DNA of 8,016 nucleotides from SLJK01 sp964567295. GTDB lineage: Bacteria; Bacillota; Dethiobacteria; DTU022; UBA8154. The stretch spans positions 1 through 8,016 of the forward strand of contig CAZMLU010000068.1 of NCBI GenBank assembly GCA_964567295.1, read 5' to 3'. The position numbers were made by a program, and so were the translations under genes. Shown in pieces: positions 1 to 6,440 of the stretch. The stretch's first letter is position 1. Each line of letters begins with the position of its first letter. A model generated the notes under the pieces. The model did not search any database, was not told the origin of the DNA, and saw only the letters and a program-made list of their open reading frames with translations.

Positions 1-1
1 A

Positions 2-100
2 TATGTTCATCCTTACCTGTTGCGCAACCTTGAAATTGTCAGACCCGATCAGGTCGTATTTAGCCCCCTAATAGAATTGGAAGAAACCCTTGCAATATGA
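2..100 (+). pseudogene. IS3-family transposase OrfB fragment
   Basis: The open frame enters from the left edge and ends at TGA 98-100. Its first part reads HPYLLRNLEIVRPDQV, which resembles the segment of IS3-family OrfB transposases that lies just before the first catalytic Asp (family pattern: YPYLLR.L.I.RPNQVW.TDITYI). After DQV the match stops. The TDITYI block is missing and 15 unrelated residues lead to the stop, so the catalytic core was lost by deletion or frameshift here. The 5' part lies outside the window. This is a relic of a mobile element, not a working gene. The call rests on one short motif recognised by eye. Confidence 0.55.
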
Positions 101-128
101 TACCATTTTTACAGGGGGTAGATCATAA

Positions 129-347
129 ATGAAACAAACGCAAACGCAGTATTCAGATGTATTTAGGGAGCGGCTCCTCGAAGAGTGCCGAGAGACCGGT
201 TTGTGCAGTATTGTTAAAAGAACTGTCAAGCGCAATTCCCATGCTGTCAGCTTCTTTGTCTACGTCGATGTTGGCACCGATGAAGATGACACTGAATCAA
301 ATAGTGAGCCAAAAACTGAGCTGTATTTTGGATTACCTATTGTATAG
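129..347 (+). pseudogene. IS3 OrfA-like small ORF, probably decayed
   Basis: A 72-codon frame opens at ATG 129 behind a purine-rich site (AGGGGGTAG, about 114-122). The N-terminus, residues 7-24 (YSDVFRERLLEECRETG), resembles the start of the helix-turn-helix OrfA protein of IS3-type elements. After residue 24 the expected recognition helix and coiled coil are not recognisable; the rest is polar and acidic and ends abruptly. I read it as the left end of a second, degenerate IS3-type copy, since OrfA here follows an OrfB fragment and the normal order is A then B. It could instead be a short uncharacterised protein that only shares this start. No terminal inverted repeat pair could be matched. 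Confidence 0.45.
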
Positions 348-364
348 GTTTGGGGGGTAGTTAA

Positions 365-994
365 ATGAAAATTCTTGGCGTTGTAGGAAGTCGTAGAAAA
401 AAGGGGAATACCTCCACTTTAACGCAAGAGGCTTTAAAGCCTTTTAAAATGAACAACATTGAAACTAAACTAGTATTCTTAGATGACTATAATATTAATG
501 ACTGTAATGGATGCGAAGGCTGTGAGGAAACATATAAATGCGTAATTAACGATGATATGCAAAAATTATACCCAGATATTTTAGAGTCTGATGCAATCAT
601 CTTAGGTTCACCTGCCTATTTTTATAATGTATCTGCAGATATTAAGGCTTTTATAGATAGATGTTACTGTTTTGAAATATTCGACAAAGAAGATCGCTCA
701 GTGTGGATGGGGTTAAACGAAGCTATTGGAGGAAAATTTGCTGCTGTAATTGCAGTAAGTGAACAAGAAAAAGAAGAAGATATGGGCTTTACCGCTGAAG
801 CGATGATCAAGTCTTTAGAAGCTTTAGGTTATAGGGTAGTCAGTACAGTTAAGGCGCTACATCTTTTTAAAGCAGGAGAAGCCTTGAATAATAAAAAGGT
901 AATGGAAGACGCAAATCAAGCTGGGGAAAAACTTTTGAAATTTTTGCAGCTAAAAGAAAAAGTAAAGGTGCAATTAAGTAAAAATCAGTTATAA
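365..994 (+). CDS. Iron-sulfur flavoprotein / NADPH-dependent FMN reductase family protein
   Basis: This 209-residue flavodoxin-fold protein most likely moves electrons through bound FMN in the cytoplasm. The N-terminal phosphate-binding loop is at residues 8-19 (GSRRKKGNTSTL). The GSPAYFYNVSADIKAFIDR block at 81-99 is the second typical segment of NADPH-dependent FMN reductases. Cys47, Cys50, Cys53 and Cys59 form a Cx2Cx2Cx5C cluster, the compact motif that holds a 4Fe-4S cluster in archaeal and clostridial iron-sulfur flavoproteins. Length fits that family. The ATG is set by a strong site (GGGGGGT, 352-358) six bases upstream. The last 20 or so residues are a Lys-rich tail. The electron donor and acceptor cannot be told from sequence. 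Its neighbours are relics, so it appears to be a single-gene unit. Confidence 0.85.
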   Translation: MKILGVVGSRRKKGNTSTLTQEALKPFKMNNIETKLVFLDDYNINDCNGCEGCEETYKCVINDDMQKLYPDILESDAIILGSPAYFYNVSADIKAFIDRCYCFEIFDKEDRSVWMGLNEAIGGKFAAVIAVSEQEKEEDMGFTAEAMIKSLEALGYRVVSTVKALHLFKAGEALNNKKVMEDANQAGEKLLKFLQLKEKVKVQLSKNQL

Positions 995-997
995 AAC

Positions 998-1490
998 ACC
1001 ATTACACAATTCCTGATAGATGCGACAGCATTACGTGCAGATATGGACGCCCTGGAAATAAAAGAGGAAACAAACCTGCCTTTTGCCGCCACCAATAACA
1101 GTATGCATGCTTGCGGCCATGATGCCACATGGCAATACTTCTGGGGGCGGCTAAAATAATACCCGAGCATAATGACAAGCTTAAGGGTAATGTCAAACTA
1201 ATATTCCAGCCTCCCGAGGAAGCGGAAGGGGGCGCAAAGCCGATGGCCCAGGAAGGCTGCCTGGACCCCCAGGGTAGATGCCATTTTGGGCTTGCATATA
1301 GGTCAGCTTTTCCCGGAAGTAGGCCTGGGCCTAATCGGGGCTGGCTTCGGTCCTGTCATGGCAGCGGTGTCCGCCTTCTCCGTGCGAGTGAGAGGAAAAG
1401 GCGCCCATGTAGCCACGCCGCACTTGTGGATTGATGCTGCAACCCAGCGTTGAAACAGTTGGGAACCGTCATTTCAATTTTCCACGGCTA
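998..1490 (+). pseudogene. Broken M20-family amidohydrolase (carboxypeptidase/aminoacylase type)
   Basis: Three frames read together give the middle of an M20 metallo-amidohydrolase. TALRADMDALEIKEE (from 1025) and MHACGHDA (ending 1126) carry the metal-binding Asp and the His-Asp pair. A one-base deletion after 1126 shifts the frame, which resumes as MAILLGAAKI and then IFQPPEEAEGGAKPM. One extra base near 1294 restores another frame: HIGQLFPEVGLGL, FGPVMAAVSAFSVRVRGKGA and HVATPHLWIDAA, ending at TGA 1451. A possible leftover (VISI-FHG, about 1467-1487) resembles the family's VISIGTFHGG segment with residues lost. About 75 N-terminal residues and the C-terminal catalytic domain are absent. 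Such enzymes normally cleave N-acyl or peptide bonds; this copy cannot be functional. Confidence 0.85.
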
Positions 1491-1523
1491 TTGGGACATC
1501 TTCGTTGTAAGGAGTAAGTATTG

Positions 1524-2252
1524 ATGATTAAAATACTTGGCATTGACTGTGCTTCGAAGCTTAACAATACCGGGTTTTCAACAGGAGTTTATCAAAATGG
1601 CCAAATAAATGTTTTGGGTGCTTTGGTGGGTAGCAATATATTTTCGCTTCAAGAAGTTGTTTTAGAATGGCACAACCCCAATACAACTAATTTGATTGCT
1701 ATAGATGCGCCCCTAGGCTGGCCCATAGATATGGTGACAAACCTTAAAGACCATTTTGCTGGACAATCACTTGATATTGAAGCTAACCAAATGTTCCGAA
1801 GGGAAACCGATAGATTTGTTAAGCGAAAAACCAACAAACTGCCCCTTGATGTAGGCGCAGATAAAATTGCCAGAGCTGCACTATCCGGACTAAAACTAAT
1901 AGGCGAGATATCTTCGATAATTAATAAACCTATTCCCTTGGCATGGAACCCTCAAAAATTACCGCAAGTATCTATAATCGAGGTTTACCCTTCTTTAACG
2001 TTGTTCCTTTATAATATTATTTCGCAGGGCTATAAGAAACGAGAAAATCAATCTGAACGAAAAGATATCATAATTGAGTTAGATCAACTATTAAACTTAA
2101 ATGATAATAAGGGTTTAATGCTATCTAATGCAAATGCTTTGGACTCAGTAGTTTGCTTACTTTCTGCGCTGGATTTTATAAACGGAAATGTAACATTTCC
2201 TGAAAATTATGAGCTTGCCCAAAAAGAAGGATGGATATGGTTTAAAAAATGA
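1524..2252 (+). CDS. DUF429 family protein (predicted RNase H-like nuclease)
   Basis: The 242-residue protein matches the DUF429 pattern, a predicted RNase-H-like fold with no established role. Visible landmarks are GIDCAS at 6-11 with Asp8, the hallmark AIDAPLGWP at 59-67 with Asp61, the MFRRETDR segment at 90-97, EVYPS near 153-157 and the late NALDSVVCLLSAL helix with Asp207. These acidic residues are the likely metal ligands if the nuclease prediction is right. The start is taken as ATG 1524, nine bases after AAGGAG (1509-1514). A TTG at 1521 is also in frame but needs a tighter spacing. The gene sits directly after the M20 relic, whose remains may cover its upstream region, and is followed by a terminator hairpin. 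The substrate is unknown. Confidence 0.8.
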   Translation: MIKILGIDCASKLNNTGFSTGVYQNGQINVLGALVGSNIFSLQEVVLEWHNPNTTNLIAIDAPLGWPIDMVTNLKDHFAGQSLDIEANQMFRRETDRFVKRKTNKLPLDVGADKIARAALSGLKLIGEISSIINKPIPLAWNPQKLPQVSIIEVYPSLTLFLYNIISQGYKKRENQSERKDIIIELDQLLNLNDNKGLMLSNANALDSVVCLLSALDFINGNVTFPENYELAQKEGWIWFKK

Positions 2253-2362
2253 TAGAGAAAGGACTTTACTTGAATGATGGAGGCAATAACTCTTAACTAA
2301 TAGATTGCTACCAAATACCACCAGGGACCTGGATAAAAAGAATAGATGACAATTAACCAGGA

Positions 2363-2394
2363 ATAGTGCAGGTAGTTTGCCCGCACTATATTTT
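2363..2394 (+). terminator. Hairpin terminator after the DUF429 gene
   Basis: ATAGTGC at 2363-2369 pairs exactly with GCACTAT at 2383-2389, with two further possible G-C pairs inside the loop. A short U-rich run (ATTTTAATTAAT) follows. The T tract is modest, so strength is uncertain, but position and shape fit an intrinsic terminator about 110 bases after the stop codon. Confidence 0.55.
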
Positions 2395-2421
2395 AATTAA
2401 TACTTAAAGGTTGGTGATCTT

Positions 2422-3333
2422 TTGGCATTCAGCAGTTTAGGACGGGGAAAAATCTTACTCAAAGCTGGTTTGGCCTTGATTTTTCTTGTAATTGTATTAA
2501 TTGTTTTGGTCAGCTTATACTCGGGTTATTCCTTAATAAATCCCGAAAGGACACCTCTTGACCGTCAACCTTCACATGAGATGGATTATAAAGATATAAA
2601 ATTTAGCAGTAGGTGTGGAGAGGAAAAGTTAAGGGGTTGGTATTTTCCAGCAGAAGAGAGCACCAGCACAGTAATATTTGCACATGGTTACGAGCAGAAC
2701 AGGCTTCAGGGAGAAATAGGACTGCCATTGACAAAATCCCTTCTACAAAAGGGATATAATGTATTGCTGTTTGATTTTAGAAACTCAGGTGAATCTTCGG
2801 GCAGTATTACTTCGATAGGCCAATACGAAACAAAGGACCTGCTTGGAGCTGTAGATTATATATCGTCAACAAAGGACGATGAAAAAATAGTCATACACGG
2901 CTTCTCCATGGGTGCCGTAGCTGCAATTTTGGCAGGCAGTGAAGAAGAGAAGATAAATGGAGTGATAGCTGACAGTCCTTTTGCTAACTTAACAAGTTAT
3001 CTAGAAGATAACCTGTCTTATTGGACAAACTTGCCATCTATACCTTTTAACTGGACTATAATAAACTCTATCCGGCTAACAACCAAACTTCAGCCTGATA
3101 AAGTCAGCCCCTTCAATGAAGTGAAAAATTACGATATACCACTGTTACTAATACACGGTATTGAAGATGAGATTATCCCTTTAACAGCTTCTGAGAAGAT
3201 ACTGGAGGCTGCTCCTGAGAAGTTGGTGGATTTATTGATTATACCGGGCGCGGGGCATGTTGCAGGGTACTTAGATGATGAAAAAAAATATACACAAAAT
3301 ACAATAGAGTTTTTGGAAGGCGCTATGGAGTAA
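2422..3333 (+). CDS. Membrane-anchored alpha/beta hydrolase
   Basis: This 303-residue serine hydrolase belongs to the alpha/beta fold. Residues 11-37 form one hydrophobic segment after a basic start (GRGK, LLK), so it is probably a signal anchor with the catalytic domain outside the membrane. His88-Gly89 marks the oxyanion region, Ser162 in GFSMG (160-164) is the nucleophile, Asp249 in HGIEDEIIP is the acid and His279 in GAGHV is the base. The order and spacing fit the BEM46/YqkD-like group of uncharacterised hydrolases. The substrate (ester, peptide or lipid) cannot be told. The start is TTG 2422 behind GGTGA (2414-2418). No ATG occurs before Met54, and starting there would remove the anchor. 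It stands alone between a terminator and a gene-poor stretch. Confidence 0.85.
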   Translation: MAFSSLGRGKILLKAGLALIFLVIVLIVLVSLYSGYSLINPERTPLDRQPSHEMDYKDIKFSSRCGEEKLRGWYFPAEESTSTVIFAHGYEQNRLQGEIGLPLTKSLLQKGYNVLLFDFRNSGESSGSITSIGQYETKDLLGAVDYISSTKDDEKIVIHGFSMGAVAAILAGSEEEKINGVIADSPFANLTSYLEDNLSYWTNLPSIPFNWTIINSIRLTTKLQPDKVSPFNEVKNYDIPLLLIHGIEDEIIPLTASEKILEAAPEKLVDLLIIPGAGHVAGYLDDEKKYTQNTIEFLEGAME

Positions 3334-3550
3334 GATTCCAAAGGATTTCATAAATTCTTTTAGTGGCTCGTAGGACATTGCAGAGGTGGTGCAGAAAAAT
3401 GTATATCTTAAACGCTGTCCAGCCTGGGTTTTTGGGTGGGCACCCAAAAGGCAAAGACGGCGTGAATATTGGCTGCGGAGAGGTTATTATTAAGAAAAAT
3501 GTCGCCATTTATAAGGGATGGTGTAGAATTAAAAAAAGGAGGGTTTAACC
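3334..3550 (+). other. Gene-poor spacer with an inverted repeat
   Basis: No gene is recognised here. An open frame on each strand covers part of it, but neither has a recognised motif; a possible 49-codon frame starts at ATG 3399 without a convincing ribosome site. The notable element is TTTTGGGT at 3430-3437 and ACCCAAAA at 3442-3449, an exact 8-base inverted repeat around GGGC. No T tract follows on either strand, so it does not look like a terminator. The stretch ends with the strong ribosome site AAAGGAGGG (3535-3543) of the next small gene. Confidence 0.5.
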
Positions 3551-3661
3551 GTGAGCGTGAGCAAAGGCAGGGGGTTTCTGTATCGACTGGCAAGGCTTTT
3601 AGGGGACTGGTCAGCCCTCTCCAGCGGCAGCGGCAAGAAGATGGCCAAGAGAGCCGGTTAG
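3551..3661 (+). CDS. Very small basic protein, reading frame interrupted by TAG
   Basis: GTG 3551 lies seven bases after a near-ideal ribosome site (AAAGGAGGG, 3535-3543). The 36-residue product is strongly basic: SKGRGFLYRLARLLGDW, a Ser/Gly-rich turn, then KKMAKRAG and TAG at 3659-3661. The FLYRLARxLGD start resembles short uncharacterised basic proteins of about 45-50 residues that I know from Firmicutes and Actinobacteria. In those the basic part continues as a G/K/R-rich helix. Here the same frame beyond TAG reads KTAGKATMHLLKIF, like that missing continuation, and runs to TGA 3752. The gene is therefore either a newly truncated copy, a pseudogene, or read through. Function is unknown. 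It is too short for most gene finders. Confidence 0.6.
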   Translation: MSVSKGRGFLYRLARLLGDWSALSSGSGKKMAKRAG

Positions 3662-3701
3662 AAAACGGCAGGTAAGGCTACGATGCACCTTTTGAAAATA
3701 T

Positions 3702-3730
3702 TTTGCAAGTCGGCTTTTTCATGGTATAAT
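3702..3730 (+). promoter_or_regulatory. Sigma-A-type promoter for the PNPOx-like gene
   Basis: TTGCAA (3702-3707), a 17-base spacer and TATAAT (3725-3730). The -10 box is preceded by TG, giving an extended -10 (TGGTATAAT). Transcription would start near 3737, about 57 bases before the ATG at 3794. It lies inside the possible readthrough tail of the small basic protein. Confidence 0.7.
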
Positions 3731-3793
3731 AACAAGAACATAGTTATCTCTTGACACATATTATCTTTAAAAGGCGGTTTGGAAGGGAACAAT

Positions 3794-4198
3794 ATGATAA
3801 AAGGGAGCCCATTTGTGATGTCCTTAAAAGAATACTTTGAGGAGACGAAAGGAGTCGGCATACTCTCGACAGCCGATGAAAAGGGAAGTGTGGACGCGGC
3901 TATTTACGCTACACCCCACGTACTGGATGATGGCACTGTTGCGTTTATTATGCGCGAGCGTTTGTCTCATTACAACGTCACCAAGAACCCGAAGGCATGT
4001 TATCTTTTTATGGAAAACTCCCCGGGCTATGAAGGGAAGCGTTTATATTTAACGATGATCGGCGAAGAAAAAAACAGCGAACAGCTAATGCAGCTGCGCC
4101 GCAGACATCAGTATGTCGGTCCCCAGGAAAACCTCTACCTGGTCACTTTTTCCGTAGATGAAGTTCTTCCTTTATTATGTAAAGAAGACCTTTGTTAG
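3794..4198 (+). CDS. Pyridoxamine 5'-phosphate oxidase-like, FMN-binding split-barrel protein
   Basis: The 134-residue protein has the build of short PNPOx-like flavin-binding proteins. An opening helix (SLKEYFEETKGVG) is followed by the first barrel strands ILSTADEKGSVDAAIYATPHVLDDGTVAFI (23-52), then RERLSHYNVTKNPKACYLFME (54-74). This is the region where the family binds FMN phosphate and where the K-NP-A pattern is typical. Such small members are rarely true vitamin B6 oxidases; many bind FMN, heme or F420 and reduce unknown substrates, so no specific reaction is claimed. ATG 3794 is six bases after GGAAGGG (3781-3787). An in-frame TTG at 3779 lies upstream of that site and is rejected. 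It has its own promoter and appears to be transcribed alone. Confidence 0.8.
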   Translation: MIKGSPFVMSLKEYFEETKGVGILSTADEKGSVDAAIYATPHVLDDGTVAFIMRERLSHYNVTKNPKACYLFMENSPGYEGKRLYLTMIGEEKNSEQLMQLRRRHQYVGPQENLYLVTFSVDEVLPLLCKEDLC

Positions 4199-4235
4199 CA
4201 CGCAGCACTCAAAACTTTGTTCGTAAGCGCAAAAC

Positions 4236-4267
4236 AGCAACTTATCCGGAATTTGGGATAAGCTGCT
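4236..4267 (+). terminator. Inverted repeat, possible terminator after the PNPOx-like gene
   Basis: AGCAACTTATCC (4236-4247) pairs with GGATAAGCTGCT (4256-4267) over 12 positions with one A-C mismatch and an 8-base loop. No clear T tract follows, so it may be a weak or factor-aided terminator. It sits between the PNPOx-like stop codon and the promoter of the sufC operon, where a transcription end is expected. Confidence 0.4.
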
Positions 4268-4277
4268 ACTGCTATTG

Positions 4278-4306
4278 TTGACAAATTTTATAAACAAGTA
4301 TAAAAT
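4278..4306 (+). promoter_or_regulatory. Promoter of the sufC-sufB operon
   Basis: A perfect -35 box TTGACA (4278-4283), a 17-base spacer and TAAAAT (4301-4306, one mismatch to TATAAT). An alternative -10, TATAAA at 4299, would give a 15-base spacer. The leader to the GTG start at 4368 is about 55 bases and shows no obvious riboswitch fold. Confidence 0.65.
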
Positions 4307-4367
4307 TAATACAAAACATGTTCAAGCACTTGGTAACCTCAGGTCGTGAACTGGAAAGAGGTGTGAT

Positions 4368-5114
4368 GTGCTTAAACTGGAAAACATGGGACTTTCGCTG
4401 CAGTTGGAAGAACAGTCCATCAGGATTTTGGAGAACATCAACCTGGAGCTTGAGCAAGGGAAAATGTATGCCCTAACCGGCCCCAACGGGAGCGGAAAAT
4501 CATCCATAGCCCAGGCGATCATGGGGATCCGCCAGCCAACAGAGGGCAAGATTTATTTCCAGGGAGAAGATATTACGGATCTGTCTGTCACCGAACGGGC
4601 CCGAAAGGGCTTTGGGTATGCCTTCCAGCACCCGGCACGTTTTAAAGGGTTGCAGGTTAAAGATTTAATTGAAATATCCCTGCAACATGGAGATTTGGAA
4701 GATTGTATGTGCCTGCGCAATATTGGGTTGTGTCCCGATGATTACCTGAATCGGACCCTGGATAACAGCCTTTCCGGGGGAGAAATCAAACGGATAGAAA
4801 TTGCCACAATCCTGGCACAAAATCCCCGGGTACGAATCTTTGATGAGCCGGAAGCAGGAATTGATCTCTGGAGTTTTGAACAGCTTATTGACGTTATCGG
4901 GAACAGCCACGGTCCGAATAATATAACCGCTATTATTTCCCACCAGGAGAAAATTTTAAATATGGTCGATGAAATCATCCTGGTTATTGATGGACACATC
5001 GAAATGAAAGGCTCTTGTAGTGAAATCTGGCCTCGGATCCAGGATGGTGCATCTTGTTCCTGCAGAAAAACTTGTCAGAAAGAGGGTGAAATCTATGCTG
5101 ACTGCCCTCGATAA
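4368..5114 (+). CDS. sufC: SufC-like ABC ATPase of Fe-S cluster assembly
   Basis: The 248-residue cytosolic ATPase powers the SufB-type scaffold. All ABC motifs are intact: Walker A GPNGSGKS (38-45), Q-loop Gln87, signature LSGGE (135-139), Walker B ending RIFDEPEAGID with Glu160, and switch His192. The FQHPARF segment at the Q-loop and the DEPEAGID variant of Walker B are typical of SufC rather than of transport ATPases. Odd for the family is a Cys-rich tail, Cys230, Cys232, Cys236 and Cys246, which could bind metal. GTG 4368 follows AAAGAGG (4355-4361); no better start is present. It overlaps the next gene by 20 bases, so the two are translationally coupled. With no sufS, sufU or sufD nearby, this fits the SUF-like minimal system (SMS) of anaerobes and archaea. 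Confidence 0.88.
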   Translation: MLKLENMGLSLQLEEQSIRILENINLELEQGKMYALTGPNGSGKSSIAQAIMGIRQPTEGKIYFQGEDITDLSVTERARKGFGYAFQHPARFKGLQVKDLIEISLQHGDLEDCMCLRNIGLCPDDYLNRTLDNSLSGGEIKRIEIATILAQNPRVRIFDEPEAGIDLWSFEQLIDVIGNSHGPNNITAIISHQEKILNMVDEIILVIDGHIEMKGSCSEIWPRIQDGASCSCRKTCQKEGEIYADCPR

Positions 5115-6012
5115 AAAGCTGCTTCAAGAGGTGGCAGACCTGCACGAAGACCCGCCCGGGGCCTTTAATATTCGCAAAGACGGCCAGGGCATTGAAAGAC
5201 ATTCTCTGCCGGGGATTGAAATTATCCCCAAGGAAGACGAACCCGGCATTGATATTATAGTAGAGCCAGGAAAAACTGGGACGGTGCACATCCCTGTGAT
5301 CTTGACTTCCTCCGACTTTCAAGACCTGGTCTATAATACTATTGAAATCGGTGAAGGGGCCGATATCCTGTTGGTGGCGGGATGCGGTATCCATAATCCC
5401 GGTGAAGGTACTGCGCAACATGACGGGGTTCATGAGATTAATGTCCGACGCAATGCCAGATTGCGTTATGTAGAGAAGCATTTCGGTGAAGGAGAAGGCG
5501 GGGGGAAGCGGGTTTTAAACCCCAAAACCGTTCTAAACGTGGAAGAAAAAGCCTATGCTGAACTAGAACTGGTCCAGATCCGGGGAGTGGATACCACCAC
5601 ACGGGTGACTGAAGCCAGTGTATCCGCAGGTGGACAGCTGGTTATGTTTGAGCGCTTGCTAACTGATCAAGAGCAGTTTGCTGAGTCGGAAATGGTGGTT
5701 AAGCTAACCGGTGACAATAGCTCAGCCCGTATTGTTTCCCGCTCTGTAGCCCAGGACTCTTCACGGCAGATCTTCAAACCTCAACTGATTGCCTATGCCA
5801 TGGCCAAAGGCCATGTGGAATGCGATTCAATTATTATGGACCAGGCTGTGGTTCGTTCGATACCGGAGATTTGGGCAGAAAATGCCAATGCAGAGCTGGT
5901 CCACGAAGCAGCTATTGGCAAAATAGCCGGTGACCAGGTAATGAAATTAATGGCTCTTGGCTTGACTGACGAAGAAGCGGAAGAAAAAATTATTAACGGC
6001 TTTTTAACCTGA
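5095..6012 (+). CDS. sufB: SufB/SufD-family scaffold protein, short (SmsB-like) form
   Basis: The 305-residue partner of the SufC ATPase builds or holds Fe-S clusters in the cytosol. Residues 60-270 form the right-handed beta-helix core of the SufBD family. Recognisable segments are VAGCGIHNPGEGTAQHDGVH (94-113), RYVEKHFGEG (124-133), SRSVAQDSSRQIFKP (215-229) and GHVECDSIIMD (239-249). The LVHEAAIGKI block (268-277) and the terminal LMALGLTDEEAEEKIINGFL helix pair contact SufC in the family. It is far shorter than the roughly 480-residue E. coli SufB, lacking the long N-terminal part. ATG 5095 is preceded by GAGGGTG inside sufC. The in-frame ATG at 5020 would overlap sufC by about 95 bases and has no ribosome site. 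Cys97 and Cys243 are the only cysteines. Confidence 0.85.
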   Translation: MLTALDKKLLQEVADLHEDPPGAFNIRKDGQGIERHSLPGIEIIPKEDEPGIDIIVEPGKTGTVHIPVILTSSDFQDLVYNTIEIGEGADILLVAGCGIHNPGEGTAQHDGVHEINVRRNARLRYVEKHFGEGEGGGKRVLNPKTVLNVEEKAYAELELVQIRGVDTTTRVTEASVSAGGQLVMFERLLTDQEQFAESEMVVKLTGDNSSARIVSRSVAQDSSRQIFKPQLIAYAMAKGHVECDSIIMDQAVVRSIPEIWAENANAELVHEAAIGKIAGDQVMKLMALGLTDEEAEEKIINGFLT

Positions 6013-6029
6013 AGTCAAGGGCAAGGGGA

Positions 6030-6045
6030 TGTTTGAAGTCAAACA
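6030..6045. repeat. Short palindrome after sufB
   Basis: TGTTTGA-AG-TCAAACA is an exact 7-base inverted repeat with a 2-base centre. It has no following T tract. It lies 17 bases after the sufB stop codon and could be an operator half-site pair or chance. Confidence 0.3.
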
Positions 6046-6440
6046 GGAATATATCATGTAGTGCTTAGAGGGATAGATAAAAGAGATATATTTTTAATCC
6101 TCAGGTTTCCCCTGACGGTAATAAGATAGCATATTCTACCCAAGAAATTATAGATGATGAGATTACGGGGAGAGAGGCAATCTATGTAATAGACTTTAGC
6201 CTGCCTATCAATGTTCAGCATAAAATCGTTTTAGAAAATGAACACACTGGAACGCGGATCATCCCCCCTATTTGGGAGCCGGATTCTGAAGGATTATAAT
6301 ATGTTACTCTTGATGGGATAATGAACTATTCCTTTGATGAACAAGAATCGTCAAAAATCTTACCTGCTTCTGAGTTAAAGTGGAATTTAGCTCTTACTGA
6401 AGAGCAGCTGATATGTACAGCCAGCCAGAAAAGAGGTTGA
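6037..6440 (+). pseudogene. WD40/TolB-like beta-propeller gene relic
   Basis: The 5' end is missing. One frame reads YHVVLRGIDKRDIF (6052-6093). A shift in the T run at 6091-6095 leads into FNPQVSPDGNKIAYST, the PD40/WD40-like repeat found in TolB-type beta-propellers. The frame continues through REAIYVIDFSLP, QHKIVLENEHTGTR and IIPPIWEPDSEGL to TAA at 6297. Translation beyond the stop (YVTLDGIMNYSFDEQ...) keeps propeller character until TGA 6438, so the TAA is a nonsense change within a once longer gene. No start codon or ribosome site remains. Its last 28 bases overlap the heliorhodopsin start. The original protein probably had further repeats upstream; its role is unknown. Confidence 0.75.
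6272..6300 (+). promoter_or_regulatory. Candidate promoter of the heliorhodopsin gene
   Basis: TTGGGA (6272-6277), a 17-base spacer and a perfect TATAAT (6295-6300). Transcription would start near 6307, about 106 bases before ATG 6413. It lies inside the decayed propeller gene, and the TAA that breaks that gene is part of the TATAAT box. It is the best sigma-A-type match I see upstream of the gene. Confidence 0.55.

Noticed and set aside
3363..3548. 61-codon frame on the plus strand
   Set aside because: No recognised motif and no convincing ribosome site for its start; overlapping frames exist on the other strand as well, which points to chance.
3779..3793. TTG start for the PNPOx-like protein
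   Set aside because: The good ribosome site GGAAGGG lies inside this extension, so translation should begin at ATG 3794.
5020..5094. Longer start for the SufB-like protein at ATG 5020
   Set aside because: It has no ribosome site, would overlap sufC deeply, and the added 25 residues are a shifted reading of the sufC tail. ATG 5095 has GAGGGTG in front and a normal short overlap.
4984..5481. 165-codon minus-strand frame over sufC/sufB
   Set aside because: It is the mirror of two well-supported genes and has no family motif or ribosome site.
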